Of a DNA stretch of 20,497 nucleotides, positions 10,778 through 20,497 are shown in pieces. The position numbers and the translations under genes were made by a program. The first letter of the stretch is position 1. Each line of letters starts with the position of its first letter. The DNA lies in assembly GCA_015501055.1 (NCBI GenBank), contig JADNYV010000599.1, positions 1 through 20,497 on the forward strand. Reading direction: 5' to 3'. Under the pieces are notes generated by a model. The model saw nothing but the letters and a program-made list of their open reading frames with translations. It made no database searches and was not told the origin of the DNA. Source of the DNA: Mucidula mucida (Eukaryota; Basidiomycota; Agaricomycetes; Agaricales; Physalacriaceae).

Positions 10778-11245
10778 ATGTTTGTAGAGCATGCCATTAT
10801 AGTCATTGCGTGCTGTCGTATATTAGTCTCATCTTACTTAACTTTTATGTATATAAGTATTTTCTGGATTCATCTCGACGGTGACCGTAGAAGCAGTTAC
10901 ACTTTGAAGAAAGCAGTGGGTCATGAGTGGATAAAACTGTCCATACCACGCTCAACCGTGGACAATCATCAATCCAATCTATCGCCTACTGCAGTGGCGC
11001 AATGTACGACGACACGGAGGGCCAATCCGCTATTACACCATACATATGAATGTCTAGTCGCATTCCTAAGCATCTTCATCCTCCTCCAACGGTGGCTGAA
11101 TTCATCAAGTTCACCATTGATCTGCTCTAATGAGTGTAAGCAGTGAGGTATCTACAATTAACTAGGATACAGAAGGTAGCTATACAACCGAAAAAGAGAT
11201 GCGTGTCTAAATGGGATATCAAAGCAAATAAATATGCGTCCGGAC
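10778..11245. other. Convergent intergenic region between LCB2 and the membrane-protein gene
   Basis: This 468-bp stretch lies between two stop codons and should hold both 3' UTRs. Short frames on both strands resemble nothing known. No canonical AATAAA is seen in the sense orientation soon after either stop. Confidence 0.5.
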
Positions 11246-13647
11246 CTATACAGGCGACTCTGTACTCGTTGGTTCACGGAAAGACGGGTACACCGCTAAA
11301 TGCATAGAAGACTGTGCTCCAGGATGTGCGGACGACGGTGTGTTGAAATGCAAGGACGAGTCGACCAGCGGACCGTGGATGGGGGAATGTGTCGCTTGGC
11401 TCTGCCAATAACCTGGGGGCTGGCTGTCTAGCGACTGCGACACCTGCTCCTGATCATCCCACTCGTCGTCACTCCCCGCTGGGGACGTCGTTTCTTGTGT
11501 GGCAAGCAAGCGTCTCCTCGGTGGACTTTCCCTCCGTCGCGCCCACGCATCAGATATCTGACGGCCGTCGCGTGTCAACGGAGTGCTGTGGCAGCGAGAA
11601 GGACGAGAAAAACAAACCTTGGTCACGAAAGAGTCTGACCTGCCCAACTCTGAGCCATGCTCTGCCACCAGCGTCGACGCGGTCATCTGCGTCTCAGATC
11701 TTTCTGGGGCGGCGCGATAATCTGACGGCTGTCCTGGTCTGTTGGGTGCTAGTACGAAGTGGGACAACCGATTCGGGACCAGCGGATGCTCTTCCTGGTG
11801 AGTTCGGATCTCGGTCATCAGAGGCTGTTGGTCAGAATTAGGCTGATGGCCGTGCATCTCAGATGGAAGGTGATGAGTGCTACGAGACGCTGGTTGATAT
11901 GAGGGGTCGAACTGCGCTTGGACTGTATATCCACTCTGTAATCGCTTCCATAGCGTCTTATTACGCCGTAAAAGAAACTAGAAACTGTTAGTCTTTGATA
12001 CGGGAAGCAGGGAGGAACATCATCATACAAATAAAGACAATAGAAGAGCAAGAACGATAACGGATATGATGGATGTACCAATGATTAGAGCGGAATCTGG
12101 TCTAAATGAGAGCAAGTCAGTCTCGAGTCAACGAAACCCAGGAAACAAAAAGCCTACGTGTCCCCCGAGTCGTCGTCTTTCTTGCTAGTGTGGGTTGACG
12201 TCGAAGACGCAGTAGGGGTGGTGGTCGTAGATGAAACTACACTTGTGCTGATGATGTTCATAAGCCATCGAGCGTGACTTGAAGAACAAAAGTTCGCACC
12301 TCGCCTGATCCGAGAAAACAAGCGCATAGTCAATCTGCAATAATCTGTCCGGGTCCTCGTTTTTCACAATCACGCTGTGTTCTCCAGAGTCCAGATTGTT
12401 CGCATGAAAAAGAAGAACCTGCGCGTCGTAGGTCTGACGAACCGCTGAAAAGTTCTGAGGTTCATTGCCGTCAAGTTGAACGGTGTATCTTGAGTTTTGC
12501 GGGCCTATGGTACCATAGACGGACACGGCATCACCTAGAAGAGTATTATATGACGCCACGCCCTAGATGCAAGATGAAAATGACGGACATACCCTAGCAA
12601 AATAAGATGATGATTTAGGAAACATAACGAAAGATTGCTCACAGTAAATGTATAATTGACGAAAGCACCCCGCATGAGTGGTCGAACTAAGAATGTCAAT
12701 GTCAGGCACTCGCTCCGATTAGTCCTTATCCACCACGTACTGGCCAGTCGCGTTCATAAACTTCACCAGATCATTCGTCGGCGCTGTCCATGCACCCTGC
12801 GGCGACCATGTAAACGCAGACCGAGTATCATCCAGCAATTGCGGTGGAGATTCCTTGTAGCTCCGTCCCCCACCTTCGCGGTCCAGTAGATCTATGCAAC
12901 ATGAACACAAACACAAACGCGCCAGGTCATTGGTGGAACACGCACACAATCGATATCCAACGACATATTCCCGCTATTCCGCATCACCACGCTATGGCGC
13001 GTCTGGTCGAGCCGGTGACATTATACAGCACTGAGTGATACTCCCCGGGGCCATCCACGAACGCGCTCGACGTTTCCTCGAGCTGGCCATCTAGCCGGAC
13101 AGTATATTCGCCTCGGAAGTTCCTCCTTGCGCCGAAAATCGTTACGCCCGTGCCCTCAAAAGCCGAACCATGCCTCCGCGCCTTCCTGGAATGTATTCGT
13201 ATAGGACTTGCCCCAATACCTGCCACACAATCGATCAACTTGTGGGGCAACGTACTACTACACAGAGACACACCTCTCCACCTCCGGATCTTTCTCCACG
13301 TTTCCCTGCTCCCAAGAGCCCTCAGGGCTGTATAAAATGAGTGGACTCGAATCGTCAATGGTCGTGTTGAGGGTGTACATCCTCCCTCGCCTCAGCGACC
13401 ACCACAGATTCGTTCAGAATTGAAGGAAATGAACGAAGGCTGACCGCCAGGGTTATGAACAGTTACAATGTGAGCTTCCAGGAGGGGACCAGTAATGCGG
13501 CACGCTGCTGTCATGATACGGGTCGGACTAGCGACCGATTGATGGACAACCTCAATGATACTCATCACGAACTTGGAAGAACGTCGAAACAGCGAACAAG
13601 TTGAACAAGAGCGATATAACGACTGCATCTTTGTCGTAGCTTGCCAT
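11246..13647 (-). CDS. Single-pass membrane protein with two related ectodomains; reading frame disrupted
   Basis: Function unknown. From 12891 downward the exons are 12741-12891, about 12643-12686, a possible 1-nt exon at 12593, 12300-12534, 12158-12247, 12029-12101 and 11246-11977. They give the second ectodomain (WSPQGAW, AFVNYTFTGDAVSVYG, RYTVQLDG), a Ser/Thr-rich stalk, a membrane helix (ALIIGTSIISVIVLALLL), a basic FLLRRNK stop-transfer and a Ser/Pro/Gln-rich cytosolic tail. Upstream (about 12948-13380) is a related first ectodomain (TIDDSSPLILYSPEGSW, FEGTGVTIFGARR, GEYTVRLDG). The layout is common among Agaricomycete surface proteins. The frame breaks at 13158-13161 (extra A), near 13009-13014 (missing base) and at 12668-12671 (extra C), with further doubtful junctions between 13380 and 13560. 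The start near 13647 (MASYDKDAVV, then a hydrophobic run) is tentative. Pseudogene or sequence errors are both possible. A 60-nt in-frame intron at 11558-11617 is optional. Confidence 0.65.
12593..12593 (-). other. Candidate 1-nt micro-exon (G) in the membrane-protein gene
   Basis: A GT...AG intron of about 49 nt (GTGAGC...TTGCTAG) is followed by one G and then directly by a second GT...AG intron (GTATGT...CTTCTAG, 12535-12592, 58 nt). ACT + G + GTGAT then reads T-G-D-A-V, joining the ectodomain as expected. A single 109-nt intron is the alternative and would be twice the usual length here. Confidence 0.45.
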
Positions 13648-13736
13648 CCGATGTTGATTATAGAGTAATGATAGATAAAAGTTCAAAAGCAACAAAGCAA
13701 GGAGCAAGTAGAAGAGAAGAGATTACGGCAAATGAA

Positions 13737-15724
13737 TCAGCTTTGACTAGGCGATTGGCTTATTATACCGCCATATCCTCCACCAGAAGACCCGTTGATC
13801 AAAGGCGTTCGTTCTTCTTCAATCGTAGGCGGTGCCGTACTTTTGCGCTGGCGTTCGACAATTCTGATATACAGTCAATCGTCCGACACCTCCTTTGCGC
13901 GATGAACCAGCCACGCACCCTTTCATGATCGTACTGGTTGTCATCCTTTTCGCCTGGCGTTTATTGATGTTATCATCGTATCGGTCGGTTTCATCGACAA
14001 TTTCCTCTGAAATGATTTCCTATCGGAAACAATGTCAGTAGTTCGAGTATGAGTAGAAGAATTGAATGAAGACCTCAATGACATCTTCAAGCGTAATGAC
14101 TCCGATAGCACCTCCAGCTCTACCGGGCGTGTTCGATATCAATAGAAGATGCGCACGTCCTGTTTGACTACGTACGACATAGTGAGTCAAGGGACACAAT
14201 TTGTCGAGTGAGCAACTGACAAGTAATCCAACGCCTGGAAGCAATTGATCGTAGGTGAGGCTTCGGGAAGAATGGATAGGGTAAACTTGGAAACAGGTAG
14301 TTCTTGCGAAGGATCATATGTCAAAAGCTTCAAAGGTTGATCAGTCGACATAGTGAGAAAACTATTTCCCACTGACCTTCTTGATGAGCAATAGCCCGAC
14401 GAAGGCCAGGGGCTTTCCAGGCTCATGTACAGGAAAGCGGGAGTACCCACTCGTCAGACTAGGACCTGCTTAGACGCCGAAATAGGAGATACGAGTGTGG
14501 ACGAACATGTGGTCAACAGTCTTGTGGTCCAAAACTTGATCGGCACTTAGGGTAACGACGTCCTTGTCATACCACGGTCAGGTGAAGTGAGATGAGGTGT
14601 CAAAGAAGTATGCTCACCTTCAACGGGGTCATAATGGTCTCTACATTTTTCGTGTTTAATTCAAGAACACCGTTGAGAATATTGATTTCATCATCACGAA
14701 GAGGCTCCTCGCCGGTGCGATGAAACTGGAGGAAGGACTTGAGTTCAGCCTTCTTGTAAGTATGTGATTCGTTCGCGCCGAGCATCCAATCGAGGAGTTT
14801 GGCGATCGGCCAGGCCACAGGAGCGAAGATCCACATCATGAACAGGACGAAGGGAGCACAGGTAGCACCAATGGCCAGACCGTAGCGAACACTGAGGGAC
14901 TGGGAATGATTCTGTGACGTGTTTACTTCAATTGTCGACAAAGAGCGTGAAGACGTACTCTCTATACCACAAATTGAGGCCTCACATCAAATCCAAGTAA
15001 GAAACCGCCTACCCAAAAATGACTGTGCATTCAGTCAACACATTTATCAAAGGGTAAACAGAGAGCACTTACCAATGGCAACCGTTGAGAGAGCGACTGC
15101 AGTAACTCCGCCACCGATCTAATACAAGTAAGCCTCAAGCTCGTTCTGATGGAAACACATACGGCTCCGTCAAGAAAGATGGGTAGACTTTCGTTGATGA
15201 TCTAGAAACAATGAGAGAATATACTCATGCACGGCGAATGCGCGTACAACGTTACCCAAGAGGAGAACCTGATAGTTGGTGAAGCATGATGTTCAAGCAA
15301 GTATATGACGCCACATACCACCAGAACCCAGTGTCGACCTCTAGTCATCAGCCGGAGAACTACTGGAATGAGCGCGACGACGCGGTGAGATACATTAGAG
15401 CGCACCTTTTTGCATATGCCTTCTCGCGAGGATCATCCGACGACGCGGCCAAGACACGCAAATGCATCTCGTCCAAGCCCATGAGACCGAGGGTCAGTCT
15501 ACGACTCGTTCAGCACCCACAGACATCGGAGTAACACCATTTTAATCACCCAGCAAAGACACCGCCAGCGAGAACCAAGACACCACTAACAACTATCTTG
15601 TACCAGAATTCAGCCGAGCCAGGCTTCGCCTCAGGTTCCTCCGGAGCGAAAGCATTTTGAGAGAAATATGGGCGCGCAAGAGCGGTGAGAGATTTGGAAA
15701 GTAAAAAAATATAGAATATCTCAT
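13737..15724 (-). CDS. CNNM/MAM3-type membrane protein (DUF21 plus CBS pair), with homopolymer frame breaks
   Basis: Relative of metazoan CNNM, yeast MAM3 and bacterial CorC, linked to Mg2+/divalent metal homeostasis at membranes. Exons (minus): 15550-15724, 15406-15498, 15319-15359, 15248-15268, 15163-15201, 15073-15118, 15013-15022, 14959-14961, 14618-14911, 14507-14562, 14377-14458, 14221-14327, 14074-14167, 13919-14019, 13737-13863. Marks: [49 protein letters not shown] and IFGEIIPQ of DUF21; then ILNGVLEL and [42 protein letters not shown] of the CBS pair; tail [15 protein letters not shown]. Three single-base corrections, each at a short homopolymer, are needed: 15703-15709, 15407-15411 and 14902-14904. 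With them all phases fit and the product is about 429 residues. The N-terminal start is uncertain; an ATG at 15844 opens a different frame. Confidence 0.8.
14959..14961 (-). other. Candidate 3-nt micro-exon (AGA) encoding the Glu of the GEIIPQ motif
   Basis: The conserved DUF21 motif F-G-E-I-I-P needs three bases between TTTTTGG (15013-15022) and AATCATTCC (from 14911). They are found as AGA, flanked by two canonical introns of normal size: GTAGGC...TATAG (51 nt) and GTACGT...CACAG (47 nt). Skipping it as a single 101-nt intron would delete the invariant Glu and give an intron about twice as long as the others here. Confidence 0.65.
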
Positions 15725-16351
15725 TGAAGGAACGTGGTCAAAAGGAATAGACGGTGGAGGAGGACGACGGCTGGAAACACGACTCTCAACGGTGACGATA
15801 CTATTACCTCGGTCCGAGGTGTCCGTGATCTGATCGGAACCCAATTTCGGAATTGAACTTCGCTACCCTTTTTGGTGCGCGACGTCCTGCAGGTCGCGTC
15901 AAAACTTTGGGAGTTGTTGTAATGTGTATAACTACATGTGTACTTCTCCCTGCCAAACCACAGGAGACAGACTCAACTGTATGCTGTCCTACATCGTGTA
16001 CATCAATGCTAATGTGCGACTCAAAGCGTCATACAAGAGAACTCTAGAGCAGTGACAGTCTATGTGCCGCAGAGCTGTCCAAGTACTAATGGGAGGTTCC
16101 TGCTCTTGATACTGAAAAAACTGCAAATTGGTATATGTAGCAGGTATCGTACTTCTCTTTGTGTTGCACAACATCCTTCGTTTCGTTCTAGAAACAGCAA
16201 GGCCAAGAAACCCAAATATATAGTGCATCGCACAGCGATAACAAAGGAAGTATGTAAGTAGAAGATTAGTTTAACATGAGTGAGCCAGACCCCGCAGGAT
16301 ACCTGTCACCGGAACCGTAAAAAGAGAGATGAGAGGGATGAGAGGAAATGT
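15725..16351. other. Upstream region of the DUF21-CBS gene / downstream of the LPMO gene
   Basis: About 630 bp between two minus-strand genes. It should contain the 5' UTR and promoter of the DUF21-CBS gene and the 3' UTR of the LPMO. No coding signal, repeat or convincing motif is seen. Confidence 0.5.
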
Positions 16352-17782
16352 TTAGTGGCTATGGTGAACGTGAGGGAACGCCTGTCTCTTGTGGACAGAA
16401 GGGACAGAGCGCTTCTTCCCGAGGCTGCGACGGCGTCTCCTGCAGGAGGAACTCGAAGCAGACGTAGCAGCAGCGGCGGGAGCCTCAGAGGTTGACGACG
16501 GGGTATCAACTTCCGATGAGGTATCGTCTGACGAACTGCCAGAGGAAGAGTCGCCGGAAGAGGAGCCACTGGAGGAGTCACTGGATCCGCTGGAGGAGTC
16601 GCTCGAAGAATCACTGGAGCCGCTGGAGCTGGAACCGGAATCACTGGATCCAGAGCCACCAGATGCAGTCTGGGTGGCAATGTCCAACAAGGCCGGGCCA
16701 TCATCAGTCCACGAGCTTCCGCTGTAGACATCGAAGGTAGCCAATGCACCGGACGAGGAATACAAACTGTTGTGGTAGATTAATACATGAAAATGCGAAG
16801 GTGAATCGTGACGTACGATCCGGCCTGGGTTCCACCGGTGAGGGAGGTTGTGCCAGATCCCTCAACCTTGGTGGCAACGCAGCCTATGTAAACCTGAGGA
16901 GCGCCAGGGCTGTGGACAGCGGCGAGCTGATTGACATTAGTGACAAGTCGCTTCGATCCGAGTAAGCTCAACTTACTTCAGTGCGGACCATGTAGTTTCC
17001 AGCAGCCAAATCTTGAGGAATGGTAGCCTCAACCCAGGAGCCACGAGCGACCATGGCAGCCATGCCCCAAAGACCAACGCCTTGTGGGTAGTAAGCTTCA
17101 GGCTTGTTGGTCATGGTCTGTCTGAGTCCATCGGAGATAGACTGGCTGGTGTCGAGACCCCAGTAGTAAATTCGGTTCCAGAGAAGAGAAGCGGGATCTG
17201 CAGACGAGCAGTCGCCGCCACAGTCAGCGATATCCATAGCGACGGTACCCATGCTAATTCCTAGGTGAGCCATTGCAATGAACGTATAACGACAAAACAT
17301 ACGCATGGACCCATGGGTTAGCGTTGTTGTAGGCAGCGTCAACACCGGGTTGGTTGAGAAGCTCAGAGGTGGCGCCTTCCCAGTACACACGAACGGTCGA
17401 GCCAGAGGTCACCGTGAGGGATGCAGGAGGTGCTGAGGCGCTTTCGCATGACATGGCACTGAACGAGATGTTAATCAAACGGAATCTTTCCAACACCGAT
17501 CAAACATACGCGTTGTCGCCAAAGTCGGAGGGCAAGTTGTAGGCTTTGCCAGAGGCCTCATACATCACTGAAACGACAGTCGCCGCGTTCTTGGCGTCGG
17601 CGGCGTAGTAGACCTAGGATGCTCGATGAGCACATAGAATCAAAATCAACCAAAAAAAGTTGTACGTTGGGGCCTTCAACAGTCTGGCCATTGGCCATGG
17701 CAGCAGAGATCTGTCCATGCGCAGCGACATGGGGTACAAGAGGCGCGAGGACTGCAAAGGCAGCGACGAGGATTGAGGACAT
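16352..17782 (-). CDS. AA9-type lytic polysaccharide monooxygenase (formerly GH61)
   Basis: Predicted secreted copper enzyme that cleaves polysaccharides such as cellulose oxidatively. 392 residues; exons (minus): 17666-17782, 17510-17613, 17303-17458, 16977-17253, 16817-16926, 16352-16766, all phases fit. Signal peptide MSSILVAAFAVLAPLVPHVAA ends so that His22 is the mature N-terminus, as the copper brace requires. The second histidine is His125 in WVHAMGTV; the axial pair is Gln229/Tyr231 in QVYIGC, preceded by AAVHSPG. Cys78 and Cys234 sit where AA9 has its disulfide. An insert with Cys137/Cys141 (DCGGDC) follows the second His. After the domain (from about residue 280) comes a Ser/Gly/Asp-rich tail, then CRRRRRSLGKKR, a second dibasic HKR and the His-rich end QAFPHVHHSH. 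No CBM1 is seen. The ATG at 17782 was chosen over 17800 because it gives the better signal peptide and an ACCATGT context. The divergent sequence makes the substrate uncertain. Confidence 0.83.
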
Positions 17783-19188
17783 GGTGTGGGTCGTAAACAC
17801 TTCTTGAGAGTTATAAAAGAGTGTGTAGAGTCCGCTTCAGGGAGGCAAAAAACCGGGAGAATGAGCGGGATATAAGGGAAAGTGACGGACTCGAGGTGTT
17901 GGGAGGAAGAAGAGAAGTGGTGTTGTGATGGGAAAGTGGGGATTCGTGGTTTGTTTAGCCTTTGAACCATTTCCAAATGGGCTCTGAGCCAAGCCGATCA
18001 TCAATCTGCTACTCTGGTAACCAACAACGCAAGCCTGCAATGCCCATTTCTGCGGTAATCCTATTGTGCCAACCAGCTGGTACAGTAACGACCAACCAGG
18101 CGGCTCCAGCACAATAAGCGTCGGTCGCGGTCTTTGTTTGTACACAATACCACTAACAATGGGCAGTGATGGGCTACTGATGGCCATCCGAGCGCGTAAA
18201 GGGCTCAAATGCCCGATGCCAATGTTCCCCTGATTTCGTCTCCACAATTCCATTAATTAACCCTTCGAGCTGTCTAAGTTCTGCTTGCTGCCCGGCGTTT
18301 TCTTGCCTGGCTGCGCTTCTTCTCCTACCGATCTCTTGTAATGCAGACTCCTTTCCATGGACGGCAAAATCTGCTCAATCGGAGGCGCAGAACTGCTGAA
18401 ATTTATCCGCAGCACACGCCTGTTAGGTAATCATAGTAATGCGCCACATTCAAATTAGTGGTAACCGGTAACCGGTGTTCCAAGGTTCGGGTCCTCCTGT
18501 AGTTTCCCTTCGTTGACACATCTTGGCGACTGGCATACATCTGGAATACATCAGAATACATCTTCTGAAGAATCTCTCGATCCTGCCTCATTCACCGTCA
18601 ATTCACCGGACAGTCGATCGTCCGCCACTGAGATAGTCAGAAGCGACTTCGGTACACCATCCGCAAGCCCGTTGTCGATGGGCTGCCATCTGCCTTGAGT
18701 ATTCAAATTTCAGGTTAAGTGACCTTATTCATTTCAATTCATTACGGGATGTCGCATGCACGACTGGCCTCTGAGTTTGACGAGGTACGTCGAGGCGATC
18801 GCCGATTGTAGGTTACCTTTGGCGCGCCACACTTGCCGAATTCAGACATGACCGCCGTATCTCCTTTTCTCAAATCAACGCTGTACATATTCGTTTCAGC
18901 TCGTATATCTTTTCCATGGGTGCGGACAAGATCGGGCCTACAGCGAGGTGACAGACCATCGTTCAATTAACGGCAAGCAAAACATTGAGAATCCTCGCTG
19001 CTACTAGGCCTCTGTTTCATGAGTAGTTGTAAATCGATTATAAGTGATAAACGTGCATTTACTTGTCGAGGTGAGGAGAGATTGGGTCGCAATGATGTGA
19101 CGCATGGGTACGGCAGGTTGAGCATGAATGAAAAGGCTAGACGCCCAACATTGCGACTACCAACAGTACGTGAGGCACAAGCAGTCTA
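17783..19188. other. Long intergenic region between the LPMO and ubiquitin-protease genes
   Basis: About 1.4 kb with the LPMO promoter at its left end and the 3' UTR of the protease at its right end. Frames of 60-138 codons occur on both strands but show no family features and no consistent splicing. Small repeats are visible: GGTAACCGGTAACCGG near 18461-18476 and two GAATACATC units near 18543-18561. A degraded gene or mobile element cannot be excluded. Confidence 0.5.
17870..17875 (-). promoter_or_regulatory. TATA-like element upstream of the LPMO gene
   Basis: The minus strand reads CTTATATCCC about 88 bp before the LPMO start codon. A second AT-rich TTTTATAAC lies about 33 bp before the ATG, probably too close. 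Position only; no other support. Confidence 0.3.
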
Positions 19189-20497
19189 CTACACTCCCGA
19201 TAAATCAACCATGCTTACGTCCCTAGTGATTCCAGAACCTCCACCTTCTTCACTCCTTGCTTCCAAATACAAGCTGTTGTTAGAGATGATAGAGTCCTAA
19301 AAACATGTCAGACGGCAGAACGAATCAGACGCAGCATTACATACCGTATAAGAGTTCGGCCAAGGTAGCAATGCGTCAATGTATTCTAACGAGACTCTCC
19401 GACTATAGATGAGCATGTACGGTCCAGCACCCAGCAGTACCCCATTCGAATCGTTCAACACTTCCTCCGGAGGAACCTGTTCCAACGTAAAGCTTGGCAC
19501 AGTATCGCTGGAGACGTCAACACCTACCTCGGTAACTACGGTATCCACGGTCTTCCACCAACGCTGCTTCGCGTCTTGAACGTACGAATAGAGATTCTTT
19601 CGTCCTGGAGGCCCGCCGCTAACCAATACAGCGCGGAGATCGTACTAAGAACAGGTAAGGGTAACACGACACACGCCGAGAAACTCTGGCCTACTGGAAA
19701 CTCCTGCACTTCTGGGCACTCAAAGACCTTTTGTGATTCCGTCACTAGCGTTGCATACTCAATCTCGATGTCTATGTGACAATCAGGCCCGCGTATCAAC
19801 GGAGTGTACTGAAGATAGTCACCTGCCACTTTTTGCTCAAGAGTCTTGATAATATTCTTGATTTTTTCGACCATGCCATCGAAATACGGTCGTCGATCGG
19901 GATGATCTCGCCCGCTTGCCACCTTTTCATAAAAATGCTGCGTGGTCTTCAGATCTTTCAGCGTGTCGTTGCCCTATTGGATAATGAGTCTCGACACATC
20001 ATACAACGGAACCGACAAATAGACCTTGAAATTGGTTAGAGTCTGCTGCCGCTCGACAAGCGCAAGCATCTTGAGCTCTATCTCCCTGACCTCCTGGAGT
20101 TTTCCTTGGACCACCATAATCTTGTCATATAGGAATCGATCCATGAAAAGCGTTGGAGGGTAGTACGGAGCATCGGCACATTTCCCTTCATTTTTCAAAC
20201 TGAAAACGACGACGTCTGGTAGTGGTGTCGTTAACACGGTGTGCTCCAGAGTTCCGTCATGTAGGGTTTTGAATAAAATGTTGGAAATGAGGTTAACCAG
20301 GTCGCCGCGAACATCTGACTCTCCATATGTAATCGGAACAAGATGAGCCTTGGGCTCGCTTGGTCTCATAGATGGGAGGTCCTCATGTCCAAAGGTTATT
20401 GTACAAAGTTTCATCGAGCCAAGGCTGCGACGAGTTTAAGAACGTATGTTACCGTGTACAATGCTTGCTACTCACGAAATTTCGGGGCATCCGGCAG
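19189..20497 (-). CDS. Ubiquitin-specific protease (USP/UCH peptidase C19), C-terminal part, truncated by window end
   Basis: Predicted deubiquitinase; the N-terminal part with the catalytic Cys lies beyond base 20497. Exons (minus): 20476-20497 (partial), 20025-20424, 19823-19973, 19695-19771, 19528-19644, 19345-19476, 19189-19296. Landmarks: PLPDVVVFSLKN (family: LPPxLQIQLxR), PPTLFMDRFL, a helical stretch after GNDTLKDLKTT, the His-box segment YDLRAVLVSGGPPGRKNLY, WWKTVDTVVTEV with the likely third catalytic Asp, and LLGAGPYMLIYSR that closes the fold. Introns 19477-19527 and 19974-20024 are 51 nt and stay in frame with the flanking exons; the second contains the in-frame TAG (at about 19974-19976). 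Oddity: where family members have the catalytic His of a G-H-Y-type motif, this protein seems to have Asn (codon at 19594-19596). A longer C-terminus through an extra splice at the GTAAGC near 19217 is possible. Confidence 0.82.

Noticed and set aside
10950..11146. Short frames on both strands after LCB2, one with a charged, helix-like stretch
   Set aside because: No start, splice or family evidence; best seen as 3' UTR and spacer.
16389..16727. Glu/Leu-rich plus-strand frame
   Set aside because: It is the antisense image of the Ser/Asp-rich tail of the LPMO.
17837..18253. 138-codon minus-strand frame upstream of the LPMO
   Set aside because: It overlaps the LPMO promoter region, is compositionally irregular and matches no family.
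18461..18561. Short direct repeats (GGTAACC and GAATACATC units)
   Set aside because: Two copies each and too short to indicate a mobile element or array.
19974..20024. In-frame TAG in the ubiquitin protease, suggesting a pseudogene
   Set aside because: It lies in a 51-nt GT...AG intron; removing it joins TLTNFK to GNDTLKDL as the family requires.

Overview
The window reads as nuclear DNA of a filamentous basidiomycete, most likely an Agaricomycete. Almost every gene is cut by many short introns (about 44-67 nt, GT...AG), genes lie 70-1400 bp apart on both strands, and the products fit a wood- or litter-associated fungus: an AA9-type LPMO, a MOV10/SDE3-type helicase with N-terminal zinc fingers, a basidiomycete-style LCB2 and a Ser/Thr-stalked single-pass membrane protein. 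I rebuilt exons by hand from splice signals, reading phase and remembered protein families, so gene-level calls are firmer than individual splice sites.

Layout: (1) 1-357 is the end of a tandem copy of the segment found again at 2725-3113. It holds the last exon of an MFS transporter and, convergent to it, a broken tail of the helicase gene. (2) 1002-2892 (+), the complete second MFS copy, 10 exons. (3) 2964-6249 (-), MOV10/SDE3-like RNA helicase, 8 exons. (4) 6450-8256 (-), class III aminotransferase, 9 exons. (5) 8635-10777 (+), serine palmitoyltransferase subunit LCB2, 3 exons, divergent from the aminotransferase. (6) 11246-13647 (-), single-pass membrane protein with two related ectodomains; its frame is disrupted at several short homopolymers. 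(7) 13737-15724 (-), CNNM/MAM3-type DUF21-CBS membrane protein, about 15 exons, some extremely small, also with homopolymer frame breaks. (8) 16352-17782 (-), AA9-type LPMO with a long Ser/Asp-rich tail. (9) 19189-20497 (-), C-terminal part of a ubiquitin-specific protease, cut by the window edge.

The genes do not form a pathway or a recognisable cluster. They look like ordinary housekeeping and secretome genes side by side. The points most worth a second look are the tandem duplication, candidate micro-exons of 3 nt and 1 nt, a concentration of single-base frame breaks confined to about 12.6-15.7 kb, and the apparent loss of the catalytic His in the ubiquitin protease. I found no tRNA, rRNA, CRISPR array or intact transposon.
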